Positions 22,389 to 32,254 of a stretch of 64,000 nt of DNA are shown piece after piece. The DNA is from Moniliophthora roreri (taxonomy: Eukaryota > Basidiomycota > Agaricomycetes > Agaricales > Marasmiaceae). Position numbers and translations under genes: made by a program. Positions within the stretch are counted from its first letter, which is position 1. Each line of letters starts with the position of its first letter. The notes under the pieces are model-generated. The model had not been told where the DNA came from. It did not search any database and worked only from the letters and a program-made list of their open reading frames with translations. Location: positions 558,001 through 622,000 of the forward strand of contig LATX02000013.1 of assembly GCA_001466705.2 (NCBI GenBank), given 5' to 3'.

Positions 22389-23650
22389 TTCATGATACTC
22401 CTTCAGGCTATCTGGCTCCAAACACTTTTATTGTGGGGCAAGCATCCACAGACTGGTGAGGTGGTTATTCCGGAAGAAGTTTTGAGAACAGTAGCTTCAG
22501 GTGTGACGGTAACTGACTCTGGCTTAGAGGGGTACGTTCAGATTCTTTGCTTTGATCTTACATGTATCGTTGAATTCTCCTGCCAAAGGATTCCGGCTGC
22601 ACAAGCCGTTTTGTCACCATCAGTGTACGGTGGTGGGCAAATGACCAGTTCCTACCGAGGTCACAGTAAGTTTTTCAAGCTCCGTTTTTCAATGCTTAGT
22701 CTGAACATTGATCGATAGCTGTCATTGAGGTGGGTATACTTGTTTAGCTGCTGTATCATCTATTCACATCAATTCACAAAGCACGGTGGTGATGTTGACG
22801 GTTCGTACTATCCGTCATTCATGATTGTACCTCTAACAAAATCAACAACTTTTCAGGTGCCCACAGCATAGTTGCTCGTCTCCCCTTTGACAACATCGGA
22901 GTCGCGGTCTTGACGAACGACGATGATATCGGCCCAATCATCAGAGAAATTATCAAGTACCGCCTCATTGACGAAGCGCTGGGTCTCGAGCCGTATGACT
23001 GGGATTCTATGTGAGTCGAATTGACTCGATAACGGTGCTTGATCATCACTGATCTCCACGTACCAGCATAAAGAATGCGTCTGGTCTCGCTATTCCTACC
23101 GACAATTTGTCCCGTCAGACAAATGCCTCTGATCCCTCAATTGATTTCACGAGTCTTGCTGGAACTTACAACAATCCAGGATACGGGAACTTTACATTCT
23201 GCCTCATTAGCGAGGAGCCGACAGAGTCTTGCCGTGAATTTGTTGCCAATACTTCGACGCTTCTCCCTGGAGCAATAAACACCACTGTTCCCACACTCTT
23301 GGCGAAACCAGATACCGTCCTTGCTGAATACGTCGTTCTCACGCATTCGGATGGAAACAAGTTTGATATCGCAGCTATGCACAGCTTCGTAAGTGTTCAA
23401 GGTTTTGCTTTAGCTGGTATAGAGTCATAACGAGATTTTCAAGCCCACAAACAATCCAGAGCAACCGTTCTGGGCCAAGGTACTCACTGCGCCTGGCTTT
23501 GTTGTGGAATTTGCTGCTACTGATAATGGTATTGGGATGGCGATGAATGGTGGTATCTGGGGTGCCGGTACAGGTGTTCCAGATCCGACTGGTGATTCAC
23601 TTGAAGAGAGAGCAGAGGTCTGGTTCAGACAGGTGGCACCGTCGACGTAA
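22389..23650 (+). pseudogene. Beta-lactamase-like hydrolase, copy E (5' half missing at gap)
   Basis: Exons 6 to 12 by homology: 22407-22531, 22589-22665, 22719-22729, 22782-22800, 22857-23010, 23067-23388, 23444-23650. The first 680 bp match copy B at a constant offset of 16147 and then the sequence diverges from about 23090, so this copy is a mosaic. The HGG motif lies in the 19-nt exon. No lesion is visible in the part present; exons 1-5 with SxxK and YxN are beyond the gap. Confidence 0.75.
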
Positions 23651-24609
23651 GGTGTCTTTTAGCCAGTTTCTCAGAAATAATTTACACGCGTTTTGAATCA
23701 TGGTTTTTGTTATGGCTTCTGAGTGCGAGGACGGTACAATAAACCTTTTTACTGCTATGGCTCCCGTTCTGTGAATCTGTGAGTCATCTTAACAATTTGA
23801 CTTGAATTAGAAGACTCGCGTCCGACATGCGCTCAACCCAAACTGCTTCACCGGATCCTCAACTGAAAAGGGTATGCAGCCCTAACAGAGCGTTATTGTA
23901 AACTCCACTATCGGTGGGCTGATATTGTACAGCTGAATTGGGTTCTAACCCCTGTGACTTTGAGCGAATGCATTTCAGACAGTTCTGCATGCAGAGCTAC
24001 CTGAGAAGTGCATCAAGATCTTTGACGCAGAAAATGAAAACTTACCTCATCGACCCACTCCTCCCGCTAGATAGTGACACCCATCCCATCTGGCAGCTAC
24101 ACATCCGTAGAAGATGGAGGAATACTCGCCGGGTGATCATATGGTGTTGTATAATCAAGTAGGATTGTTTCTATATGAGAGTAAGCTCGTTGAAGGTATC
24201 GGACTTATCGTGTTTCTCATTTTTACGCAAAGTGCACGAACCGCACGAGCGGAGCGCGAGATGCTTATCCTCTGTCGATGACTGTCCTGTCCACTGAAAA
24301 AAAAAGAGATGTCGTCCACAGCCTTCACAAGTTCCAAATCTGCCTCGGAGCTCGATTGTTCTAGTAAGGAAGGAATCCATGGTCGATAAATATTCTTCTG
24401 ATGCTTCAGTGAAATGCATTTGTGTTCTGGAACCTAAATGCCGGGTGAAAAGTGCAAATATTCCCTGCAACGTTCCTCGCTGTGCTGGAAGTGGTAGGCG
24501 GGGGTCCTGTTTTGCATGCGATCAATCGAAGACAGGGCACTTTACCCTGAGCATTCGTACCCGAGCCGTACGGATTGAGTTGTACCCATCGAGTGATCCC
24601 TCCTCGTAC
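23651..24609. repeat. Downstream segment of hydrolase unit (after copy E)
   Basis: Non-coding. Most of 23745-24440 has a counterpart at 34755-35440 after copy F; shared words include GCTTCACCGGATCCT, GGGTATGCAGCCCTA and CCCTGTGACTTTGAG. The duplicated unit therefore includes about 0.7 kb downstream of the gene. Short open frames here are not conserved between the two copies. Confidence 0.65.
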
Positions 24610-24867
24610 CCCAATAGTGCCAAGTTGAATCCGCTCTGCATACTTGATGCAAGTCGCCGAGTGCCCGCTAGTAGCGCTCATGCTGTGTTCAAGTCGTGAT
24701 GTAATCATTTTCTCGTGTTCTCTGACCATGTCATCCTCCCTCAAACATTCCCTTCTTCCCTGGACGCCAGGAATTCTATTCTCCTCAAAACTCGAAGTCA
24801 AACACGGGAGTAGTTTTGCACAACTATCTCATCGGGGCACATCCGCCGTGGATGAGATGACGGCAGC
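24610..24867. repeat. Promoter-side segment of hydrolase copy F, left part
   Basis: It matches the upstream segments of copies A and C and is broken at 24867 by the chromovirus. It ends with the target-site base run GCAGC (24863-24867) and continues at 31888 after the element. Confidence 0.75.
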
Positions 24868-25250
24868 TGTTACAAACAAGGGAAGTCCGAGGACTTATTG
24901 GACGGTTATTGTACTTTTACTCCGCTTTTCGTCACCTTGCTTAGTCGTATTGTTCTTTTTTCTTTACAAATCCTTCTATCAGTTTCTTCTACTTACAAAG
25001 ATTTACTGTGCTTACTCATAGTAGCTATTTTTAGTTCTGAGTACTTAGTCATAGTTAGAGTCTTCTATGTATAAATAAACTTAACCGGTTGACAAGCTTC
25101 TCCAGCTTGACCTGGTTAAATCTTCTCATAACCTTGTCCGATCATAAACTCTATCTTAAGTCAATTCATCCAATCTAATTGACTTCAAGAATCAAAGTCC
25201 TTCAAGCTCAAACTTGAACTTAGTGTTGACAGTGAAGGACTCGCGTAACA
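24868..25250 (+). repeat. Chromovirus 5' LTR
   Basis: 383 bp, same length as the 3' LTR. It contains a TATAAATA box at 25070-25077 and, 33 nt downstream of the start of that box, CAGCTTGACCT at 25103-25113, which I infer to be the first bases of the transcript. Confidence 0.9.
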
Positions 25251-25252
25251 TT

Positions 25253-25263
25253 AGGTCAAGCTG
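25253..25263 (+). promoter_or_regulatory. Primer-binding site complementary to the element's own LTR (self-priming)
   Basis: AGGTCAAGCTG begins 3 bp after the 5' LTR and is the exact reverse complement of CAGCTTGACCT at 25103-25113, placed where the mRNA 5' end should be. Elements of the Tf1/sushi group are known to prime reverse transcription with the first 11 nt of their own mRNA; the length and position fit that mechanism. Confidence 0.75.
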
Positions 25264-25307
25264 ATTCTGCCGACCTTTCCAGGTTCAGGCATCCAAACGA
25301 AGACATC

Positions 25308-26708
25308 ATGTCTAGACATTGGCAAACCAGAGCCAAGGATTTCCGATTAGCGGAAGACGAAGAACAGAGGAGAGCATTCCTTCTTATCACTCCAGAAGAG
25401 GAGCTCACATTTGAGCAAAGAATCCAGAGACTAGAACTACTTGCCCAGGAAGAGGCAAGGGAAGAGATCCAACAACAAACAACCAGAACACCCAGAACCA
25501 GGTCCAGAACCAGGCGGACATTAGACGTCCCAACAGACTTCGACGCATCAGACGACGAAAGGAGAACATCGACCCAATCCTTTTCCCATCACTCGCCAGA
25601 GCCTTCTCAGGAACAGACGAACTCCCCGACTACAGATTCGGTAACTCAGACCCACTCTTCAGGAACCCAGAACCCACCATCGTCTACGAACGAGCCATCA
25701 GAAACCGAGAAGACGGAAACCCCGATCTCAATCATGTCACCTTCTTCACCTCTTCCATCAGAACCCATGACTATGCAACAGACTTCCGCGTCGCTGCAGG
25801 ATTTAATTTCCGCCTTAAGGACATTAACGAATGGAGAAAAGAAGAAGGAGAACAAAGTAGCAGTGCCAAACAGTTACGATGGAAGCCCAGCCAAGGCTAG
25901 TACCTTCCTTACGGAGGTAGATTTATACCTCATGGCTAACAAAACCCTTTACCCCAACGACAAAGACAAGATATTGTTCACCCTATCATACATGAAGGAA
26001 GGACAAGCCGCAAACTGGATGAAAGCTAAAACGGACAAATATAAGAAAGAACTTCGAGAAAAGGAAGCAGAAACATCCGATACTAAACCAGAAGACCAAG
26101 TTCACTTAACAACCTGGGAAGAATTTCTCAACGAATTCAAAAAGGCGTTCCGACCCCTAGACATTGGAACCGACGCCAGATTGAAGATGAAGCTTCTCAA
26201 ACAAAATAAGAAACATGTGGACGAATATATCACGGAGTTCCGCCTCCTTGCCGCTGATGCTGAATATGACAACAGAGCCCTTATCGACCATTTCCTCGCA
26301 GGACTTCATCCCGCTCTTCTCAAGTCTTGCTTGATGCAACCTGACCAACCAGACACCATTGAGGAATGGTACAACAGAGCTAGAAAATACAACAACGCCT
26401 GGCTTACCATGATGGCCATCATGGGAGGAGAAAGATCGAAGAAGACGGCGAAACCTGAGACAAAGGTCAACCGGATCTCCGACACAGAAGCACAAGAGTA
26501 TCACCGAAAGGGGTTATGCTACAAATGTAGCAAACCAGGACATATTGCGAAGAACTGTCAGGAGAAGCCGAATAATGAACAAAGGAAAGAGGTTACGAAG
26601 AAACCGTCCCCACAAGATGCGTATCATAAAATTCGTGCCATTTACCAAGATTTCTCTGAAGAAGAACAAACCCAGATCTTGGATCTCATGGAAGGAGAGG
26701 GTTTTTAG
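25308..26708 (+). CDS. Chromovirus Gag
   Basis: This frame of 466 residues is intact. The N-terminal third is charged, then Ser/Thr/Pro-rich (about 60-165). The retrotransposon Gag domain covers about 185-380, with WEEFLNEFKKAFRP and YITEFRLLAADAEYDNRAL. A CCHC zinc knuckle (CYKCSKPGHIAKNC) lies near residue 405. It would form the virus-like particle and bind element RNA. The ATG at 25308 is 58 bp after the 5' LTR. The stop TAG abuts a GGGTTTT slip site that would lead into the pol frame. Confidence 0.92.
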   Translation: MSRHWQTRAKDFRLAEDEEQRRAFLLITPEEELTFEQRIQRLELLAQEEAREEIQQQTTRTPRTRSRTRRTLDVPTDFDASDDERRTSTQSFSHHSPEPSQEQTNSPTTDSVTQTHSSGTQNPPSSTNEPSETEKTETPISIMSPSSPLPSEPMTMQQTSASLQDLISALRTLTNGEKKKENKVAVPNSYDGSPAKASTFLTEVDLYLMANKTLYPNDKDKILFTLSYMKEGQAANWMKAKTDKYKKELREKEAETSDTKPEDQVHLTTWEEFLNEFKKAFRPLDIGTDARLKMKLLKQNKKHVDEYITEFRLLAADAEYDNRALIDHFLAGLHPALLKSCLMQPDQPDTIEEWYNRARKYNNAWLTMMAIMGGERSKKTAKPETKVNRISDTEAQEYHRKGLCYKCSKPGHIAKNCQEKPNNEQRKEVTKKPSPQDAYHKIRAIYQDFSEEEQTQILDLMEGEGF

Positions 26709-29700
26709 TGCGGCGGTTGAGCTCGACATCTCCCCCGCCAATTCGTATCTCTAGTGTAACTGTATCGGCCGCGATGGAACGAAATTCTATGCGTATTCCG
26801 CTGGCCCTCTATACTGGAGATCAAATCATCAAAAAATTAGCGCTCCTAGATTCAGGAGCAGAAGGAAATTTTATCAGCCGAATAACGGCTCGAAAGTTAC
26901 GTCTTCCTTTAACCAAATTAGACAAAAGGGTAAAAGTTCTCAACGTAGATGGAACCCTCAATACTTCGGCATATGTAACACACACTGCCCGAGTAACCTT
27001 TTTCATAGGAGATCGAAAGATGATGGAAGACCTTATGGTGTCCGGATTAGGAGGAGAACAACTTATTCTCGGAATGCCATGGTTATGACATTATAACCCG
27101 CAGATTGACTGGCAAAATGGAGAAATCAACTTCCCACCTAGAAGAAGACTCAACATTAAACGCTTTAGGGGAGTACTAGATCATACTCCAGCAGAAGTCC
27201 TCATCCGAGCAAAGACGTCAGTCTCCCAGACGCTAGAACACAATCAAAAGACGGAAGAAAAGAAGCCAATTGAAGAACTAATCCCGGATTTTCTTATCGA
27301 TTACAAACGACAATTCGAAAAACACGCATCAGAATGATTTCCAGAATCTAGACCTTACAATCACGCCATTGACCTCAAACCCGGAGTAGAGACACTCAAT
27401 TGCAAGGTCTACCCTTTATCCCCAATTGAACAACAACTCCAAAACGAATTCTTAACCGACAATCTCCGAAAAGGCTATATCCGATCCTCGAAATCGCCAA
27501 TGGCTTCACCGTTCTTCTTCGTATCGAAAAAGGAAAAAGGCGCTTTTAGACCATGTCAAGACTATCGAGAATTGAACAAAGCAACAATCAAAAACGCCTA
27601 TCCCCTACCTTTGGTATCGAACCTCATTGACAAGCTAAAAGGAGCAAAGTATTTTACCAAGTTGGATTTACGAAACGGATACAATAACATCAGAATCAAA
27701 GATGGAGATCAATAGAAAGCCGCTTTCAAAATGAACAAAGGACTTTTCAAACCAATGGTGATGTTCTTCGGATTATCAAACTCCCCAGCTATGTTCCAAT
27801 CATTTATGGATGATATCTTCGCTGATTATATCGAAGAAGGCTGGGTAGTCATCTATATGGACGACATTCTAATATTTTCTTCAGACTTGGAAACCCACAA
27901 GAAACAAACAGTCAAAATCTTGGAGCGACTTCGACTTCATGACTTGTTTTTAAAACCGGAAAAATGCAGATTTAACGTCATGGAAATTGACTTCTTAGGA
28001 ATGATCATCAGGCCAGGATATATCGGAATGGACCCAGTAAAACTAGCAGGAATTTGAGATTGGAAACCACCCACGACGGTCAGAGGAGTCCGGTCCTTTT
28101 TAGGGTTCGGAAACTTCTATCGAAAATTCATCAGACGATTCTCAGAACTAGCCAGACCACTAAATGCACTGACAAAAAAGGACAAGAAGTTCGAGTGGAC
28201 TAAAGAATGTCAAGTGGCGTTCGATGCCTTAAAGTGGAAGTTTCTCTCCGAACCAGTATTGATAATGCCTGATACAGAAAAGCCTTTCTTGATAGAATGC
28301 GATGCTTCGAAATGGGCAACAGGAGCGGTTCTCAGACAACAGGGGACAGATGGAGAATGGCACCCATGCGGTTACATTTCACATTCTCTCACACCAACGG
28401 AAAGGAATTACGAAATATACGATCGGGAATTATTCAGTATCGTTCGAGCCCTAGAATCCTGGCGACATTACCTTATGGGCAGAAAACACCCGATCACTAT
28501 CTTATCTGATCACAAAAACCTCATGTTCTTCAAAACGGCACAGAAGTTGAACCGAAGACAGGCCAGATGGAGTCTATTCTTATCCCAATTTGACCTTCAG
28601 CTGATTCACACACCCGGAACCAAGATGACCCAATCAGACGCTCTTTCTAGAAAACCAGATCATATTGACAACAACGAAAATGATAACGACAATGTCGTTA
28701 TGCTTCCAGATAAGTTCTTCCTTAGAGCAATGGACATCAAATTGCAAAACGACTTAATAGAAAACCTGAAAGGGGAAACCTTATATGACGATGCAATGAT
28801 GACGATTCTCAAGGAAGGCCCACCACTGATCAAATCGGCTTTAGAAGACTGGACGACACGAGACGGACTTCTTTTTTACAAAAACAGATGTTACGTCCCG
28901 AACAAAGGGAACCTACAATGGGAAATTGTGAAAACAATACACGAGGCAAAAGGAATAGGACACCCAGGGCAGTTCAACACTCTAGAACAAGTCTCTCGAG
29001 ACTATTGGTGGCCAGGAATGGCTAAATTTGTCAAAATATTTGTCGACGGATGCGCAAAATGTCAAGAAAGCAAAACGATTACACATCCGAACAAACCACC
29101 ATTGTTACCCATAGAAGGGGAAAAAGATGTGTTGCCATTTTCCAAAATCACAATGGACTTAATCACCGATCTACCAGAATCGGGAGGTTATGACACTATT
29201 CTAGCCGTGGTGGACCACTCCTCTACTAAGGGGGTAATTTTCACACCATGTAACAAGACCATAGACGCAGAGCAAACCGCGACATTACTTCTCAACAATG
29301 TATACAAGCGATTTGGACTACCTGACAAAATTATCTCCGATAGAGACCCTCGATTCGCCGCCAAAGTCTTCCAAGAACTAGGGAAACAGTTAGGAGTAAA
29401 ACACATGATGAGTACTGCATTCCATCCACAGACAGACGGAGAATCTGAAAGGGTCAACCAGGAATTAGAAGTCTTCCTCCGATTGTTCTGTTCCAGACAA
29501 CAAGACAAATGGGCGGAGTTCCTCCCCTTCGCCAAATTCGCACACAATAACAGGACACACTCCACTATGAAGAAATCCCCGTTCTACCTAATGATGGGAT
29601 ACAATCCGAGACCCCTTCCAACAGCCTTCACGAAAACAATGATCCCATCAATACAAGCAAGGCTATCGGAACTGAAGAAACTCCGAGAAGAAACATATTC

Positions 29701-30394
29701 TCTCATGGAGTTAGCAAGAAGGAAAATGGAAGGAACGACTAAACGAACATTCTCCCCGTTCACAATAGGACAAAAGGTGTGGTTAGAAGGGAAGAACCTC
29801 AACTTCGGATATCCATCGAAGAAGTTAGCACCAAAAAGGGAAGGACCCTTCAAGATAGAAGCGGTACTAGGACCAGTCACATACAAACTGACTCTACCAG
29901 AAGAATGGAAAGTTCACCCCGTCTTCCACGCATCGCTCCTATCCCCATACAAACGAAACGAGGTCCACGGAAGAAACTTCCTAAAACCACCGCCTGATCT
30001 AATAGAAGGACAAGAGGAGCACGAGATAGAGGCGATTGTCAGGCACACCCCGAAAAGGAAACCTCAAAGGTTTCTAGTGTCCTGGAAGAGATACCCCTCA
30101 GTGGAGAATGAATGGCTATGGGAAAAAGATTTTGAACACGCCAAAGAGACGCTGGCAGACTATAAAAAGGCCAACAAGCTTAGGAAGATCCTCACCAAAG
30201 CACTTCACTCGAAATGTCTCAATCCTTCACCTACGACAACCTCCGCCCAACCGCAGCCCAACTCCTCTACCTGCTCAATAACACCACTTATAGAGCAAGG
30301 ATCATTGAAGCCGCTCAAGGCACTCCCCTTGTCGACCATCTCCTCGGAGATTATCAGTACGTCCAGCGACAATACAAACACTTTGACCAACTGA
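26660..30394 (+). pseudogene. Chromovirus Pol (protease-RT-RNase H-integrase-chromodomain) with four stops
   Basis: The pol frame reads through protease (LLDSGAEGNFIS), reverse transcriptase ([25 protein letters not shown], the catalytic VIYMDDILIF), RNase H (LIECDASKWATGAVL), zinc-finger integrase (H-H near 28950, C-C in CAKCQ), integrase core (TMDLITDLP, ISDRDPRF, PQTDGESERVN) and a chromodomain (about 30020-30160, RFLVSWKRYP and NEWLWEKDFEHA). It is broken by TGA 27086-27088, TGA 27335-27337, TAG 27713-27715 and TGA 28055-28057, all in frame. From 28058 to 30394 it is open. All four stops fit C-to-T or G-to-A changes in CGA or TGG codons. No frameshift was seen. Confidence 0.88.
26699..26739 (+). 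promoter_or_regulatory. Probable -1 ribosomal frameshift signal between gag and pol
   Basis: The heptamer G GGT TTT (26699-26705) is read in the gag frame directly before the gag stop TAG (26706-26708) and has the canonical X XXY YYZ form. Six nt after it, GGCGG (26712-26716) can pair with CCGCC (26735-26739). The pol frame is -1 to gag and is open from 26660, so a slip here would join them. Confidence 0.65.
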
Positions 30395-30996
30395 AGACGA
30401 CCGCCAACCTCCATCTCAACCGAATCGCCGTCGACATCGCCGCGTCGGGATTTATGATCCCAGGACAGTTGACGGTACCAATGATTTGTGCTCCCGAAAT
30501 CTTCTCCCCTCATCCTTGCTTCCGACCAGATTACACCCCCGCCCCCAGGAGAGAGACATCTGCCACAGGCGGATTGGAATATCCTCCTCGACCTCCCACC
30601 GAGGCCCTTGAGGACTATGAGCTCGTCGAATTTGCCCGAGCAGCGTCCGCCCCCATCCCGATCGACCATTTCAATACGGATGGATTCGATCAGCCAGAAC
30701 CATCTCCGAGTCCCGAGCCCCGATCTTCCCCAGTCCCCTCCACCTCGACCAGAGCGTCTGCGCCCCCAGAACCTGTCCCCCGACACCTCCGACTCCGAGT
30801 CCAATTTAGCCCCAAGGTCGAACAGATCCCCATCACCAGAGCCAAGCTCAACAGAACCCCTACCCCACCCCCTTGTATCCCTATCACAATCCCTGCAAAC
30901 AACGACCCCAAGAACACCTGGACCACCAGAGACTGGAACGCCCCAGCCGACCCCTGGGACACCTCCTGGACTCTCCGCCCCACCACCCCAGAATGA
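30214..30996 (+). CDS. Chromovirus accessory frame 1 (260 aa, function unknown)
   Basis: It starts with ATG inside the last 181 bp of pol, in another frame, and runs to 30996. The first 100 residues are ordinary soluble sequence (TYDNLRPTAAQLLYLLNNTT) and the rest is Pro/Ser/Thr-rich. I do not recognise a domain. The position between pol and the 3' LTR is where some LTR elements carry an env-like or other extra gene, but there is no signal peptide or membrane segment here. It overlaps accessory frame 2 for about 500 bp; a single ancestral frame broken by a one-base shift is an alternative. Confidence 0.45.
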   Translation: MSQSFTYDNLRPTAAQLLYLLNNTTYRARIIEAAQGTPLVDHLLGDYQYVQRQYKHFDQLKTTANLHLNRIAVDIAASGFMIPGQLTVPMICAPEIFSPHPCFRPDYTPAPRRETSATGGLEYPPRPPTEALEDYELVEFARAASAPIPIDHFNTDGFDQPEPSPSPEPRSSPVPSTSTRASAPPEPVPRHLRLRVQFSPKVEQIPITRAKLNRTPTPPPCIPITIPANNDPKNTWTTRDWNAPADPWDTSWTLRPTTPE

Positions 30997-31504
30997 ACCA
31001 CCGCACCCCAAAAGCAACGTCGACGACGCAACAACCGAACCCGAAAATCCACCGTCCTCCTCAGCACCCAATCCGATATCCATACCCGAATTCATCAATG
31101 CGATCAATGCGGTAAGCGGGGTCACCATACACAGGACTGTCGCGACTACCAGTGTTCAGTCTGCGACACATACCAACCTCACCATCTCTCTCAACATTGC
31201 CCACGACTACGAAGAAGCGAACGAATTTTTATCGCACAGTCTGCTCGGAGTCATTCAGCTCTTGATGGCTTTGAGGAGGACTACGCTGATTCCTCCACTC
31301 TATCCAACATCACCGACGAGCCCCACTTCGACTGAAGAAGAAGAAGAAGCACCCCCTGTCTACACTATCGTCCGCATCACCGACGACAGGGAACCCATTA
31401 CTATCACGACCGATGATGGGGAGGAGAGGACATTCGTACCGGTGAGATATGTAAATGGAGCTACAGTATTCGAAGCTGGAACTTCGAACCAAAACAGGGG
31501 CTAG
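30488..31504 (+). CDS. Chromovirus accessory frame 2 (Pro-rich, ends at the LTR border)
   Basis: This frame of up to 338 codons is Pro/Ser-rich over its first 190 residues, then changes to a compact, more ordered-looking part (ISIPEFINAINAVSGVTIH; VRYVNGATVFEAG). Its stop TAG is at 31502-31504, and the LTR begins at 31505. Its purine-rich end (AAAACAGGGGCTAG) doubles as the polypurine tract. The first ATG is probably not the real start; the C-terminal part may belong to accessory frame 1 through a frameshift. Confidence 0.45.
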   Translation: MLPKSSPLILASDQITPPPPGERHLPQADWNILLDLPPRPLRTMSSSNLPEQRPPPSRSTISIRMDSISQNHLRVPSPDLPQSPPPRPERLRPQNLSPDTSDSESNLAPRSNRSPSPEPSSTEPLPHPLVSLSQSLQTTTPRTPGPPETGTPQPTPGTPPGLSAPPPQNEPPHPKSNVDDATTEPENPPSSSAPNPISIPEFINAINAVSGVTIHRTVATTSVQSATHTNLTISLNIAHDYEEANEFLSHSLLGVIQLLMALRRTTLIPPLYPTSPTSPTSTEEEEEAPPVYTIVRITDDREPITITTDDGEERTFVPVRYVNGATVFEAGTSNQNRG

Positions 31505-31887
31505 TGTTACAAACAAGGGAAGTCCGAGGACTTATTGGACGGTTATTGTACTTTTGCTCCACTTTTCGTCACCTTGCTTAGTTGTATTGTTCTTTTTTCT
31601 TTACAAATCCTTCTATCAGTTTCTTCTACTTACAAAGATTCACTGTGCTTACTCATAGTAGCTATTTTTAGTTCTGAGTACTTAGTCATAGTTAGAGTCT
31701 TCTATGTATAAATAAACTTAACCGGTTGACAAGCTTCTCCAGCTTGACCTGGTTAAATCTTCTCATAACCTTGTCCGATCATAAACTCTATCTTAAGTCA
31801 ATTCATCCAATCTAATTGACTTCAAGAATCAAAGTCCTTCAAGCTCAAACTTGAACTTAGTGTTGACAGCGAAGGACTCGCGTAACA
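31505..31887 (+). repeat. Chromovirus 3' LTR
   Basis: 383 bp, differing from the 5' LTR at five positions by eye, all transitions. It is followed by the target duplication GCAGC. Confidence 0.9.
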
Positions 31888-32205
31888 GCAGCTGGACCTA
31901 ATCAGTTCTCCTGTTCTGCTGCGCGATGGACAGGTGTCTCTTTACGTTGCTTGTCTTTCAACGGATCTGCAAATGATCGTTGACAGCGCGCGCCTTAATT
32001 CTTCCAAGAATCGGATGAAGGACGTCGAGCTACTCGTCCCACGCAAGAGTTGAACCGCCGAGTTGAAAATTTTCCTTCAACTGCTAGGATTGGACACTGA
32101 CAGCAAGTAAATGGCATCGCAGGCCGGCGTGGATCCATCCGCAGTTTAAACTTTACGCAAGTAAGATGATCAGTATCCTTAAGATGCTAAGTCGCTGAAA
32201 CTTAG
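31888..32205. repeat. Promoter-side segment of hydrolase copy F, right part
   Basis: It continues the upstream segment interrupted at 24867 and matches 4089-4457 and 18716-19088. No coding sequence. Confidence 0.75.
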
Positions 32206-32214
32206 TATATAAAG
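32206..32214 (+). promoter_or_regulatory. TATA box, hydrolase copy F
   Basis: TATATAAAG lies 41 bp before the position of the lost start codon. The chromovirus lies upstream of it, so any distal elements are now 7 kb away. Confidence 0.5.
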
Positions 32215-32254
32215 TCACGGTACGCGCGCAAGAATCGTCCAGTTGACCTTTGAT

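Larger units (their letters stand above)
24868..31887 (+). mobile_element. Ty3/gypsy chromovirus, nearly complete (7.0 kb)
   Basis: Two 383-bp LTRs (24868-25250, 31505-31887) begin TGTTAC, end GTAACA and differ at five positions by eye. The 5-bp target duplication is GCAGC (24863-24867, 31888-31892). Inside are gag, protease, reverse transcriptase, RNase H, integrase with a C-terminal chromodomain, and Pro-rich accessory frames. The element has landed in the promoter segment of hydrolase copy F, about 370 bp before its coding start. Four stop codons in the pol frame make it non-autonomous as sequenced. Confidence 0.92.

Noticed and set aside
25646..29886. Complement frames inside the chromovirus (25646, 26157, 29188, 29584)
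   Set aside because: They are antisense to gag and pol, with no independent signature.
30205..31128. Complement-strand open frame of 307 codons (Gly/Ser/Val-rich)
   Set aside because: It is the antisense of the Pro/Ser-rich accessory frames, where few stops arise by composition; there is no family signature.
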